DNA from: CAIUGU01 sp963819685
Lineage (GTDB): Bacteria > Pseudomonadota > Gammaproteobacteria > Steroidobacterales > Steroidobacteraceae
Length of the DNA: 64,000 bases
Direction of reading: 5' to 3'
NCBI GenBank assembly: GCA_963819685.1
Contig: CAWFXI010000008.1
Coordinates: forward strand, 201,394 to 265,393
A model generated the notes under the pieces. The model did no database searches. It worked only from the letters and a program-made list of their open reading frames with translations, and was not told the DNA's origin. The translations under genes were made by a program, and so were the position numbers. Numbering within the stretch: the first letter of the stretch is position 1; each line of letters starts with the position of its first letter. Shown piece by piece: positions 53,755 to 62,019 of the stretch.

Positions 53755-54489
53755 ATGGAGTGTTCGAGGTGGTTGTCGGGTTGCAAGATCAGCACAGTCG
53801 TCCTTTTAGCCTGTCTTCTTGGCACTCAACAGGCACAAGCGGCTGGGACAGCGGCGCCGCCGTTTAACCTTACCGGTCTCTGGGAGGTCACGGCCATTGG
53901 AGGCTTTCCCAACCCCCCGCCGCTAAATGCCGCCATGACCAAGGCGAAGGAGGAAGCCTTCGCCAAGTCCGATCGCGGAGAGGGAATCTCATTCGGAACC
54001 TGCTTACCTCCGGGCCTCCCCACCATCATGGTCTATGGCTACCCGATGCAGATAGTCCAGACTGCGAATCAGGTGGTGTACATCAACGAGTTTCTTAACA
54101 GCATCCGATGGATTTATCTGGACGGCCGTTCCCACCCTGACCCCGAGGAAAAAACTTTCAATGGCCACTCTGTTGGCCATTGGGAGGGCGATACGCTGGT
54201 TGTGGATACGGCAAATATTGATGATCGCGGGCAGATTCTTGTCAGCACCGGCTTTCAGAGCTTTGAGACACCAGTGACCATCCCGAACGGCAAGAAGATG
54301 CATGTTGTCGAGCGGATCAAGATGAAGCCCGGCGGTGGAAGTTTTGTCAATGAAATGACGATCACCGACCCGGACATGCTCACCGGTCCGTGGGTTACCA
54401 CGCTCGAATTCAAGAAGTCGAACGAAGAGCTGAAAGAATACGTTTGCGAGAACAATCGCGATGCAAGTCCTCCTGGCAGTGGAAAGTAG
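53755..54489 (+). CDS. exported protein with GHWEGDTLVV motif (copy 2)
   Basis: A 244-residue protein from ATG 53755 (GGAGAG upstream) with a signal peptide (TVVLLACLLGTQQAQA). FNLTGLWEVTAIGGFPNPPP, a mid-region CLPPGLPTIMVYGYPMQIVQ, SVGHWEGDTLVVDTANIDDR at about 139-158 and MTITDPDMLTGPWVTTLEFK then EYVCENNRD at the end parallel the preceding protein. It lies 6 bp before the second DUF6152 gene, so paralogue and DUF6152 appear to form a repeated two-gene unit: one DUF6152/GHWEGD pair, then a GHWEGD/DUF6152 pair. Confidence 0.75.
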   Translation: MECSRWLSGCKISTVVLLACLLGTQQAQAAGTAAPPFNLTGLWEVTAIGGFPNPPPLNAAMTKAKEEAFAKSDRGEGISFGTCLPPGLPTIMVYGYPMQIVQTANQVVYINEFLNSIRWIYLDGRSHPDPEEKTFNGHSVGHWEGDTLVVDTANIDDRGQILVSTGFQSFETPVTIPNGKKMHVVERIKMKPGGGSFVNEMTITDPDMLTGPWVTTLEFKKSNEELKEYVCENNRDASPPGSGK

Positions 54490-54495
54490 AGCCCC

Positions 54496-54885
54496 ATGAA
54501 AGTCTCGAAGACGGTTTTGGCAATAGCGGCGGGCGCGGCAGCGGTTGCGCTGGGTTCGACCCCGGTCTCCGCGCACCACTCATTCGCGATGTTCGACAGG
54601 TCCAAAACAGTGACCATCGAGGGCACCGTGAAGGAGTTCCAGTGGACCAACCCGCACGTCTGGATCCAGCTCAACGTGCCCGACGCCGCCGGCAAGAACG
54701 TGGAATGGTCGATCGAGGGCATCAGCCCGAACTACCTCTCGCGTATTGGCTGGAAGCCCTCCTCGGTCAAGCCGGGCGACAAGGCTTCGATCATCATCAA
54801 CCCGCTGAGGGACGGTACCCCTGGCGGCGCGCTGCAACAGATCTCCGTCAACGGTGTGGCTTTGCCTAGCATGAAGGGGAACTGA
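54496..54885 (+). CDS. DUF6152 family exported protein (copy 2)
   Basis: A 129-residue protein with a signal peptide (VLAIAAGAAAVALGSTPVSA) whose cleavage exposes HHSFAMFDR. It continues with KTVTIEGTVKEFQWTNPHVW, EWSIEGISPNYLSRIGWKPS and SSVKPGDKASIIINPLRDGT, matching copy 1 throughout. The shared fixed positions (HHSF, D, GTVKEF, NPH, W) are the family core. Confidence 0.85.
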   Translation: MKVSKTVLAIAAGAAAVALGSTPVSAHHSFAMFDRSKTVTIEGTVKEFQWTNPHVWIQLNVPDAAGKNVEWSIEGISPNYLSRIGWKPSSVKPGDKASIIINPLRDGTPGGALQQISVNGVALPSMKGN

Positions 54886-54969
54886 TCCCTGCCCTCAGCG
54901 GCCAGGCTGAAATTGCGCCAGCAGCCCACGCCGTACTGAAATTGAGCGCGATGTCATAAGGAGAAGCTG

Positions 54970-55410
54970 ATGGGTCACAAGGAGAAGCTGATGGTTTTGG
55001 CAATCTTGGCTGCTTCCGTGGTCATGGCTGCTCAATCCCCGCCAAATTCGTCGGAAGATGTGGTGAAGGTCGTGTCTGCTCAATCCCCGCCAATTTCGTC
55101 AGAGGATCTGGTGAAAGGTATGAGCGGTGCTGGATCTATGGTGTCGTACAGTGAAGCTGTTGACAATCTTGGAGATCATCCAACGCAGTCTGACTACTGC
55201 AAAGTGGCGCGTAGCGCAACAACGGCGTGGTACGACATTCGGTTGAGTCGCATGATGGGCATGGCCGGAATTTTCGATCTGGAGTTGCAGGACAAACTCG
55301 GGAGAACGCGTCAGCACCTCAATCCATCTGAGTTCAAGACGGTCGATATGTTTGCTCTTCAGATGGAAGAGCGCGTTGCATATTATAATTCTCTTTGTGC
55401 TCACCCCTAG
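54970..55410 (+). CDS. small exported hypothetical protein with duplicated start and repeats
   Basis: Up to 146 residues. I recognise no family. A 21-bp tandem duplication (54955-54975, 54976-54996) creates two consecutive AAGGAGAAGCTG-ATG ribosome-site/start units, at 54970 and 54991 in the same frame. The second start gives a clean signal peptide (MVLAILAASVVMA). Next comes a 48-bp duplication (from 55030, again from 55078) encoding QSPPNSSEDVVKVVSA and QSPPISSEDLVKGMSG. The rest (about 60-146) is helical with two Cys (DYCKVARSAT and NSLCAHP). Reading: young, duplication-built N-terminus on a small periplasmic protein. Confidence 0.65.
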   Translation: MGHKEKLMVLAILAASVVMAAQSPPNSSEDVVKVVSAQSPPISSEDLVKGMSGAGSMVSYSEAVDNLGDHPTQSDYCKVARSATTAWYDIRLSRMMGMAGIFDLELQDKLGRTRQHLNPSEFKTVDMFALQMEERVAYYNSLCAHP

Positions 55411-55455
55411 GGAGTTGTCAGGCTCCAGCAAAATGGTAGAGGGGCCGATGCTCAT

Positions 55456-57603
55456 GTGGAGGGACTGTTGTTTACTCTGACCGTTTTGCGGGCGCTTGTC
55501 GCGGCCTTCGTTCTAAGTCTTGCCGGGGCAGCCGCCGGTCTTGCGGCGCCGGTGGATACGGGCCACGTCAAAGCGGAGTTGGTGGCTCAAAGCGAGGCGA
55601 CCCCTGGAGGCGTCGTTTACCTCGCGCTGCACCAGCAGATCGCGCATGGATGGCATACCTATTGGCGGAATCCGGGCGATTCCGGCGCCGCCCCTGAATT
55701 CACTTGGGCCCTGCCAGGCGGTTGGTCCGTCGGCGATCCAGTGTGGCCCACGCCCAAACGCCTGAAGGCCGGACCCTTGGTGCAGTACGGCTACGTTGAT
55801 GATCTGGTTCTGCCCATTCCGATGACGGTCCCGGCCACCGCAGCGGTGGGCTCGAAGGTTTCGATCAAGACGCGGGCCTTATTCCTGGTTTGCAACAAGG
55901 ATACCTGCCTGCCTGAGGAGGCGACGCTCAGCTACGACGTGGGCGTAACGGGCGGCGCTCCCAAGGCGGATCCGGTTTGGGGCGAGCGTATCGCCAAAGT
56001 GCTCGAGAACGCCCCCAAGCCTTCTGGCCTCAAGGCCGCCTTTGTCCGCAATGGTGACCTGCTCAAACTCAGCGTCGTGGGGCCGGGGCTGGAAGGCGGC
56101 GACTTTTCAGAGGCCTACTTCTATCCCTTCGATGGCCTCGCGATCGAGCATGCTGCACTGCAAACCTTTGAGCGCGGCCCTGCCGGTCTGACCTTGACCA
56201 TTCCAGTGGGCACAGGATTTCAGGTGCCGACACCGCCCACCGAACTCGAAGGCGTATTGGCCCTTGGCGCTGCCGCTTATGAAATCGATGCGAAGGCCGG
56301 GCCGCTCTTGCCGGGAGCGGCTGGAGGTGGGTCCGCGGCTGGGTTGGCAGGTGGAGCGGCCGCCAGCGATATAGGGCTGCCGCTGGCGCTCGCGCTGGCC
56401 TTCCTGGGCGGCATCGTGCTCAATTTGATGCCCTGCGTATTCCCGATCCTGGCAATGAAGGCGGCGGCTCTGACGCGCCATGCCCACGCGCCTGCTGAGT
56501 CTCGTGTTCAGGGTGCGGCCTACGGGGCCGGAGTTGTGGTGACATTCGTTGCATTGGGGGCGGCCTTGATCGCGGCGAGGGCTGCGGGTGAGACGGTTGG
56601 CTGGGGTTTCCAGCTTCAGTCGCCTGCAGTGGTCGGGGCGCTCTCGCTGGTTATGCTCTTGGTGGGCCTTAATCTATCCGGCGTGTTCGAGGTCGGTCTT
56701 TCCGTTCAAGGGGCAGGCGGGAGCCTTGCCAACAAAGAGGGTCCGGCCGGGGCCTTCTTTACGGGAATCCTGGCGGTCGTAGTCGCTGCTCCCTGTACGG
56801 CGCCATTCATGGCCGTTGCATTGGGCTATGCCCTGACCCAGGGCGCGATCACGGCGCTGCTTGTCTTCTTTGCGCTCGGCTTGGGCCTTGCCGCCCCGTT
56901 TATGGCGCTCGCGTTTACACCGAGCCTGTTCCGGCGATTGCCCCGGCCGGGCCCATGGATGGACGTTCTGAAGCGGGTCTTGGCCTTTCCCATGTTTGGC
57001 ACCGCAGCTTGGCTGGCTTGGGTCTTCACGCTTCAAGCCGGCGCGTCCAGCTTGGCCAGGCTCTTCATCGGCGCGATCGTGATTGCCTTCGCAGCCTGGC
57101 TGTACGGCGAGGGGCAGAAGCAACAACGCGTCCCGCTTCGTCGGCTCCTTCAAGGGGCCGCGATTCCGGCGCTGGTATTGGCCGGCTTCCTGGTCAATGT
57201 CGGCTCCCAAATTTCTCGTGCGGCTGGCTCCAACTCCACCTCAACGGCGGCTCTGGCCTCCCAGCCCTTCAGCCCCGAGCGGCTCGCGACCTTGCGCGCG
57301 AGCGGTAAGCCGGTGCTGGTCGACTTCACGGCCGCCTGGTGTGTGACCTGTCAGGTCAACGAGCGGGTGGCGCTGTCCAGTCAAAAGGTAGCGGACGCCT
57401 TTGCCCGCAATGGCGCCGTCTACATGGTGGCCGATTGGACAAACCGAGATCCGACAATCGCGAAGGTTCTCGCCGAGCATGGCCGGGCGGGAGTTCCGCT
57501 CTACCTCCTCTACGGAGCCTCGGGGGCTGAACCCGTGGTCCTGCCTCAACTGCTAACTGAAGGATCCGTTATTGCCGCGTTGAACCAGGCAGCGAGATCC
57601 TAA
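55456..57603 (+). CDS. DsbD/ScsB-like protein-disulfide reductase
   Basis: A 715-residue inner-membrane thiol relay. The periplasmic alpha domain (about 30-290) has ALFLVCNKDTCLPEEATL (cysteine pair). The membrane domain (about 300-590) has the two paired cysteines in NLMPCVFPILAMKAAAL and AAPCTAPFMAVALGYAL. The C-terminal thioredoxin domain has AAWCVTC (Cys629, Cys632). Electrons pass from cytoplasmic thioredoxin to periplasmic clients. The N-domain resembles ScsB (suppressor of copper sensitivity). The start is GTG 55456. The adjacent redoxin is a probable client. Confidence 0.92.
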   Translation: MEGLLFTLTVLRALVAAFVLSLAGAAAGLAAPVDTGHVKAELVAQSEATPGGVVYLALHQQIAHGWHTYWRNPGDSGAAPEFTWALPGGWSVGDPVWPTPKRLKAGPLVQYGYVDDLVLPIPMTVPATAAVGSKVSIKTRALFLVCNKDTCLPEEATLSYDVGVTGGAPKADPVWGERIAKVLENAPKPSGLKAAFVRNGDLLKLSVVGPGLEGGDFSEAYFYPFDGLAIEHAALQTFERGPAGLTLTIPVGTGFQVPTPPTELEGVLALGAAAYEIDAKAGPLLPGAAGGGSAAGLAGGAAASDIGLPLALALAFLGGIVLNLMPCVFPILAMKAAALTRHAHAPAESRVQGAAYGAGVVVTFVALGAALIAARAAGETVGWGFQLQSPAVVGALSLVMLLVGLNLSGVFEVGLSVQGAGGSLANKEGPAGAFFTGILAVVVAAPCTAPFMAVALGYALTQGAITALLVFFALGLGLAAPFMALAFTPSLFRRLPRPGPWMDVLKRVLAFPMFGTAAWLAWVFTLQAGASSLARLFIGAIVIAFAAWLYGEGQKQQRVPLRRLLQGAAIPALVLAGFLVNVGSQISRAAGSNSTSTAALASQPFSPERLATLRASGKPVLVDFTAAWCVTCQVNERVALSSQKVADAFARNGAVYMVADWTNRDPTIAKVLAEHGRAGVPLYLLYGASGAEPVVLPQLLTEGSVIAALNQAARS

Positions 57604-57628
57604 TTGTTCGTCTAGACGGAGAACCCTC

Positions 57629-58285
57629 ATGAATGCTCGTCATCATCGCCTCTCAAGTCTGTTTGCTGTGGCGGCCTTGGCTGTCGCCGGCGCTCCCGCG
57701 GCCATCGCCGCTCCCGTGATTGGTCAGCCTGCGCCGGCCTTCTCCGCCGTCGGCCTGGACGGCAAGACTCACACGCTGTCGGAATTCAAGGGGAAGACTG
57801 TCGTCCTTGAGTGGACCAACAAAGACTGCCCCTTTGCCCAGAAGCATTACCGCACCGGGAACATGCAGAAGCAGCAGGAAGAAGCCGCGCAGCAAGATGT
57901 GGTCTGGCTTTCCGTGATGTCCTCGGCGCCCGGCAAAGAGGGGTACATGCTGTCGCCTGCGGCTACGGCCTGGAAGGCCTCCGTGGGGTCCAAAGCCAGG
58001 GACGTGTTGCTCGATCCAAGCGGGACCGTTGGCAAGGCCTATGGAGCTCGCACAACCCCACATATGTTCGTCATCGATAAGGCCGGAAAGTTGGCCTACA
58101 TGGGCGGTATCGACAATCGGCCGAGCGCTTGGCTAGGTCAGATGGATCGCGCCAAGGCGGAAATCGCGGAGGCTAAGCCCTATGTGAAAATGGCGCTCGC
58201 TGATCTGGCTGCGGGGCGTCCCGTGGCGTCGCCAGTCACCGTGCCGTACGGCTGCACCGTGAAATATTCCGACTCTTTCGACTGA
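57629..58285 (+). CDS. periplasmic redoxin (AhpC/TSA/TlpA-like)
   Basis: A 218-residue protein with a signal peptide (LFAVAALAVAGAPAAIAA) and a thioredoxin-like fold: GQPAPAFSAVGLDGKTHTLS, FKGKTVVLEWTNKDCPFAQK with peroxidatic-type Cys67, ARTTPHMFVIDKAGKLAYMG. There is one catalytic Cys and no resolving CxxC. The C-terminal extension includes a second Cys in VPYGCTVKY, which could resolve Cys67. It lies 25 bp after the DsbD-like gene that would recycle it, so the two probably form a periplasmic peroxide/sulfenic acid reduction pair. Confidence 0.88.
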   Translation: MNARHHRLSSLFAVAALAVAGAPAAIAAPVIGQPAPAFSAVGLDGKTHTLSEFKGKTVVLEWTNKDCPFAQKHYRTGNMQKQQEEAAQQDVVWLSVMSSAPGKEGYMLSPAATAWKASVGSKARDVLLDPSGTVGKAYGARTTPHMFVIDKAGKLAYMGGIDNRPSAWLGQMDRAKAEIAEAKPYVKMALADLAAGRPVASPVTVPYGCTVKYSDSFD

Positions 58286-58634
58286 GGATGGCGGCCTGGT
58301 CCAGGTTGGCAAGAACGTCCTGCCGCTAATTTTCGCGCCCTTGTCAGAATTCCTGGCACCGCTTCGATGGCTGATGCCGCGCCGCCGGAGTTCTGTTGAG
58401 TGAGGCCGCAATAGAGGTCTCCTCGTTCGGCTTTGCGACGGAGCCCATTTCCACGGCGATTTTTAGATCGTCTATCACGCACTGGGGGAGGTCCTTTACG
58501 GACGCAGTGCGGGTAGCGGCGCTTCAAAGCCGCCGCGGCACTAAAAACTGCAACGTGCGCCGGCCACAGGCGCTGTGTTGCTGGTGACCTGCCCCTGAGT
58601 TTTTCCTTCACGCGGAGCTAGAGTTAGACCGTCG
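58286..58634. other. gene-free spacer before IS debris
   Basis: About 350 bp after the redoxin gene with no convincing coding sequence on either strand and no clear terminator. Short hydrophobic frames (for example 58290-58399) do not resemble any family I know. It is likely degraded mobile-element DNA. Confidence 0.5.
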
Positions 58635-58818
58635 CGTACGGCCCGTACTCAGATGGGCAGTCGCGCCAGCGGGCGCCTGAGCGCAGCATGTGCACGATGC
58701 CGCTGACGACCCGTCAGTCGTCCACACGTCGTGCGCCGCTGCGACCCTTCGGCAGATGCGGTTCGATCAACGACAATTCCGCATCCGACAGCCAATAGAC
58801 CTGCTTGCGCTTCAACAT
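58635..58818 (-). pseudogene. IS5-family transposase, N-terminal fragment
   Basis: Reading the minus strand from ATG 58818: QVYWLSDAELSLIEPHLPKG, then RSGARRVDD, a TGA where Arg is expected, then VVSGIVHMLRSGARWRDCP and SEYGPYATV before further stops. This is the conserved IS5-family start with one nonsense mutation, truncated at about 60 residues. Confidence 0.8.
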
Positions 58819-58845
58819 CCGGCCGCACCTCCCGGAATCTTGGAA

Positions 58846-59004
58846 TCAGCCTTCGGCCCTTCGTGCAAGCTGATTGAGTACGAAGCCTAGTGCAAAACGA
58901 GAGCGATGAGCGATAGGCAGCCCGCAAGCACTCCCGCAAGCCCGCATGGCTCGCACTGCTTCCAGCTTGAACTCGCGGGAATACTTCTTTCGGACTCTGC
59001 CCAT
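58846..59004 (-). pseudogene. IS3-family transposase OrfA, N-terminal fragment
   Basis: ATG 59004 on the minus strand gives MGRVRKKYSREFKLEAVRAM, the IS3 OrfA helix-turn-helix start, with a GGAGGTG ribosome site. Similarity is lost after about 25 residues. No intact copy is in the window. Confidence 0.75.
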
Positions 59005-59162
59005 CTGGCACCTCCGTATGGAATGACCCCGATTTTCCAGACACCAATTCATACTGCCGGCGGATCACTGGGGGCAACGTCATGCCAGCGAGAAGCAGCA
59101 CGACAAGGGTCAGACAGACCTAGATTCATTGAAGGCGAATAGCAACGCCTAACGTTACGACT

Positions 59163-59414
59163 ATGTGTCGGACCTTGGGAGTCACGAGGTGCGGATTTTA
59201 TGCCTGGCTCCAAAAGCCACTTTCGGATCACGCCCAAGAAGATGCTCGGCTGCTGAACCTGATCCGATCGTCCTTCGCTGCCATCTATGGAATTTATGGT
59301 GCCCGCCGTGTCTTCTTGGACCTGCGTGAAGCCGGTGAGACCTGCAGCAAGCACCGAGTGGCGCGGTTGATGCGCATAAGCAATATTCGAGACGCCCACG
59401 GATATCGAATATGA
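59163..59414 (+). pseudogene. IS3-family transposase OrfB, N-terminal fragment
   Basis: MCRTLGVTRCGFYAWLQKPL, AQEDARLLNLIRSSFAAIYG and YGARRVFLDLREAGETCSKH are typical OrfB sequence ahead of the DDE core, then a stop at about residue 83 with no catalytic domain. It lies in the opposite orientation to the OrfA fragment, so the two come from different insertions or a rearrangement. Confidence 0.8.
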
Positions 59415-59698
59415 CGAAGTGAACCGGGTATCGGTTATTCGGTTATTGGCGGGAGATCAGCGAGAGGCTGCGTGAAAGTGTCAGGTTCGACACGGCGGTA
59501 ATACTGCAGTGATTCACTCAAGGTGGATGTAGAGCGACGGAAGTGACGCGACAGATCGCTGAGCGAGGCGACGCGCAGACAAAGAGCGTGATGAAGGACC
59601 AGGGCACAGAAGCGAGGGAACACTGACGGGAACGACCTGGCGCGATCAGAGGGCGAAGGATGCCGGTGCACGGGTCCGGGGGTATTGCAGGCGAGAGA
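59415..59698. other. gene-free stretch between IS debris and the transposase remnant
   Basis: No frame with recognisable protein features on either strand. Open frames here have arginine/serine-rich noise translations. It is probably decayed element DNA. Confidence 0.5.
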
Positions 59699-59830
59699 TC
59701 AAGGGTAGTTGAAGCGATGGTTGACGCTTTTGCACAGACTCTTTTTGTCATGGTTAGGAGAGCGTGCAACGGCGGCAAATGAGGCGACTCGACGCAGCAG
59801 CGCAAGATGAGCGATCCATGCGAGACGAAC
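59699..59830 (-). pseudogene. REP transposase (RAYT) C-terminal remnant
   Basis: The minus-strand translation ending at 59699 reads VRLAWIAHLALLRRVASFAA, VARSPNHDKKSLCKSVNHRF, NYP-stop. It parallels the end of the intact RAYT (ARAWIAHQAAISRIASVALV, ARALNRDESSLRRAVKKHF, NYP). Only about 43 residues remain. It sits near the right island end. Confidence 0.7.
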
Positions 59831-59879
59831 GGTGTAACTTGGGCTACCCCGGCATTCACGCGCAAGTGACTATCCGGAC

Positions 59880-59905
59880 ATTCCGTGCAAATTCTGTGCA
59901 GTGAC
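59880..59905 (+). repeat. 26-bp motif copy 2 near the right island end
   Basis: Differs from 45414-45439 at one position and has the same orientation. It lies about 125 bp left of the right attachment repeat. Weaker similarity to the left copy continues for about 45 bp. Confidence 0.6.
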
Positions 59906-60028
59906 ATGCTCCACGGCACACACTGAGACGCACCGATACCGCGACGGCTCACATCGGCAGTGTCCTGCATTCAACGAGTTACAAAGCGCGACAGTGCGTG
60001 ATGATGCGCCGCATTGCGCAGCAGCTCT

Positions 60029-60075
60029 GATTCATAACCCCTAGGTCGGCGGTTCGACTCCGCCCCTCACCACCA
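60029..60075 (+). repeat. right attachment-site repeat (attR-like), 3' fragment of tRNA-Met
   Basis: Forty-seven bases identical to the 3' part of the tRNA at 45324-45370, including the T-arm and CCA, with no 5' half upstream. It is a nonfunctional tRNA remnant marking the island boundary. Confidence 0.88.
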
Positions 60076-60216
60076 ATCCCCTCGCCAAAACGGACGACTG
60101 AGGCGCGCTTGGCGCACCGCAGCGAAAAAATTCCGATTCGAGAAGGAAAAGAGGACGTCGTCCGTCTTATCCAATCAATACGGCCGAAACTAACTTGAGA
60201 GTGGGGAGAGGTTGGC

Positions 60217-61899
60217 ATGGCGGGACGCCCAACCGAAAGGCGTGACATTCCGGCGGCCACGGACGTTCGCTCCGTGGGCGCCTCGACTAGTCGCGCCCCC
60301 TTTTGGGACATGGAAGTCGATTTCATCAGCCTCGGCGCCGGCATCGGCGGGATGAGCGCTGCGATCATCGCTCACGACGAGGGGCTGCAGTGCCTCGTCC
60401 TCGAGAAATCAGCCAAGGTTGGAGGGGTCGCCGCCCTGTCACTCGGCCAGCTCTGGGTTCCCGGCAACCACGTGGCTGCGGCCGCCGGAATCACTGATAC
60501 GTGGCAGGCCGGCCATGAGTACATTAAATGGATGGGCGGCGGCTACGGACATGAGGAGCTGTCGGAAGTCTTGTGCCGACTGGCTCCACAAGTCGTGCGT
60601 CACTTCGAGACCAATTCGGGATTGAAGTGGGTCCTCTACAAGCACCCGGATTATTTCTATCCGTTCGGAAACGGTTCGCTCGAGGACGGCCGCTACATCG
60701 AGGTAAAGCCCATCGCGGGAGCCGAGTTGGGCGACTGGGCGAGCAAGAGCCGGCGCGGCATCTGGTCGTTCGTGACAAACAATGAGGCGTACCTCCCTGG
60801 CGCAGCGGACCTGTTTCAGGCGCGTGTGGCCCAGGACGCGCGCGCCATGGGCGCCGGGTTGGGGAGCTATCTGCTGCGCGCGGCGCTGCAGCGGAATATC
60901 CCGATTCTGACGGAGGTCCGAACCGAAGAGCTGCTGCGAGAGAATGGCCGTGTGGTCGGCTTGGTCGCGGTGCATGAAGGAAGGACCCTGCGCATCCGGG
61001 CTCGCCGGGGTGTGCTGGTCGCGGTGAGCGGCTACGACTGGAGCAAACCCCTGACGTCGGTCCTTGATACCCGGCCCGGAAGCGGCACGTTCACGAACCC
61101 CGCCGTCACCGGCGACCACCTGCGCCTCGCCGGGATACTTGGCGCAAAAGTTCTGTCGATCAGCGCCCGCCCGCAATGGGTCGGAATCGCCTATCGAACG
61201 GGGGGCCAGAATGAAGAGGGGATGCCCGACTTGACGCCGCTCGTCGCCGACAAACCGTCCCTCATCTTCGTGAACCGGCGCGGGCGACGATTTTGCGATG
61301 AGTCCTGGGGGCCCTCCCATGTCGCGGCCCTCTCGCACACCGACATCCTCCAGCCTGGGGTCGCCAATCAGCCGTTCTGGGCAATCTGGGACAGTCACCA
61401 TCAAGCACGCTATCCGCTGCAGAGATCGCCAACAGACCTCGCTCTACCCAAAGGGACAGTGCAAGCGTCGACCCTTGGCGAACTCGGTAAGCTCGCGGGA
61501 ATCGATCCCGCAGGGCTGGAGCGGGAAGTGGCCGAGTTCAACGTCCATGCGGAGCGAGGAGAGGATCCGCAATTCGGGCGCGGGACGCGCGCATTGGCGC
61601 TGGCGCACGCGGACATGCAAATCAAGCCGAACCCTATCCTCGGCCCGATCAAGCAGGGGCCATTCTTCGCCATTCCCCTCGAGGCCGTCTCCATCGGTAT
61701 CCCGTCGGCGGGATTGGTGGGCGACGTGGACGCGCGGGTGCTTGACTGGAACGATCGGCCTATCCCCGGGCTCTACGTCGCCGGTAACTCGATGGCAATG
61801 CTCGACCTGGGGATCGGATACCAAAGCGGCCTCGGCAACACCCGGGGAATGGTGTTCGGCTATCTCGCCGCGAAGCATGCGAAGAGCAGTATCGCCTGA
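60217..61899 (+). CDS. FAD-dependent 3-ketosteroid-dehydrogenase-like oxidoreductase
   Basis: A 560-residue flavoprotein of the fumarate reductase/KstD group (FAD_binding_2). Dinucleotide fold at about residues 36-62 (FISLGAGIGGMSAAIIAHDE, LVLEKSAKVGGVAALSLGQL), a central catalytic cap, and the C-terminal FAD segment IPGLYVAGNSMAMLDLGIGY then GLGNTRGMVFGYLAAKHA. Tyr535 aligns roughly with the KstD catalytic Tyr of the Y-x3-G motif. It has a 31-residue N-terminal extension; ATG 60310 would remove it but lacks a ribosome site, while ATG 60217 has GGGGAGAGG. The substrate could be a steroid or another enone. Confidence 0.82.
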   Translation: MAGRPTERRDIPAATDVRSVGASTSRAPFWDMEVDFISLGAGIGGMSAAIIAHDEGLQCLVLEKSAKVGGVAALSLGQLWVPGNHVAAAAGITDTWQAGHEYIKWMGGGYGHEELSEVLCRLAPQVVRHFETNSGLKWVLYKHPDYFYPFGNGSLEDGRYIEVKPIAGAELGDWASKSRRGIWSFVTNNEAYLPGAADLFQARVAQDARAMGAGLGSYLLRAALQRNIPILTEVRTEELLRENGRVVGLVAVHEGRTLRIRARRGVLVAVSGYDWSKPLTSVLDTRPGSGTFTNPAVTGDHLRLAGILGAKVLSISARPQWVGIAYRTGGQNEEGMPDLTPLVADKPSLIFVNRRGRRFCDESWGPSHVAALSHTDILQPGVANQPFWAIWDSHHQARYPLQRSPTDLALPKGTVQASTLGELGKLAGIDPAGLEREVAEFNVHAERGEDPQFGRGTRALALAHADMQIKPNPILGPIKQGPFFAIPLEAVSIGIPSAGLVGDVDARVLDWNDRPIPGLYVAGNSMAMLDLGIGYQSGLGNTRGMVFGYLAAKHAKSSIA

Positions 61900-62019
61900 A
61901 GGGCTCCGGCCTGTGTGTTAGGGTCGCGGTGCGCGGCCATACGAATTGTGAGGGTCACCTGCGTTGGGTTGATGGAAGCTTCGCACTTGTTCGTCCAAAT
62001 TGTCGGTGATAAGGGCAAA

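Noticed and set aside
59979..60368. Minus-strand frame with a SRTADLGVMNQS-like segment through the tRNA fragment
   Set aside because: This is the familiar spurious translation of the antisense of a tRNA gene; it also opposes the real flavoprotein start.
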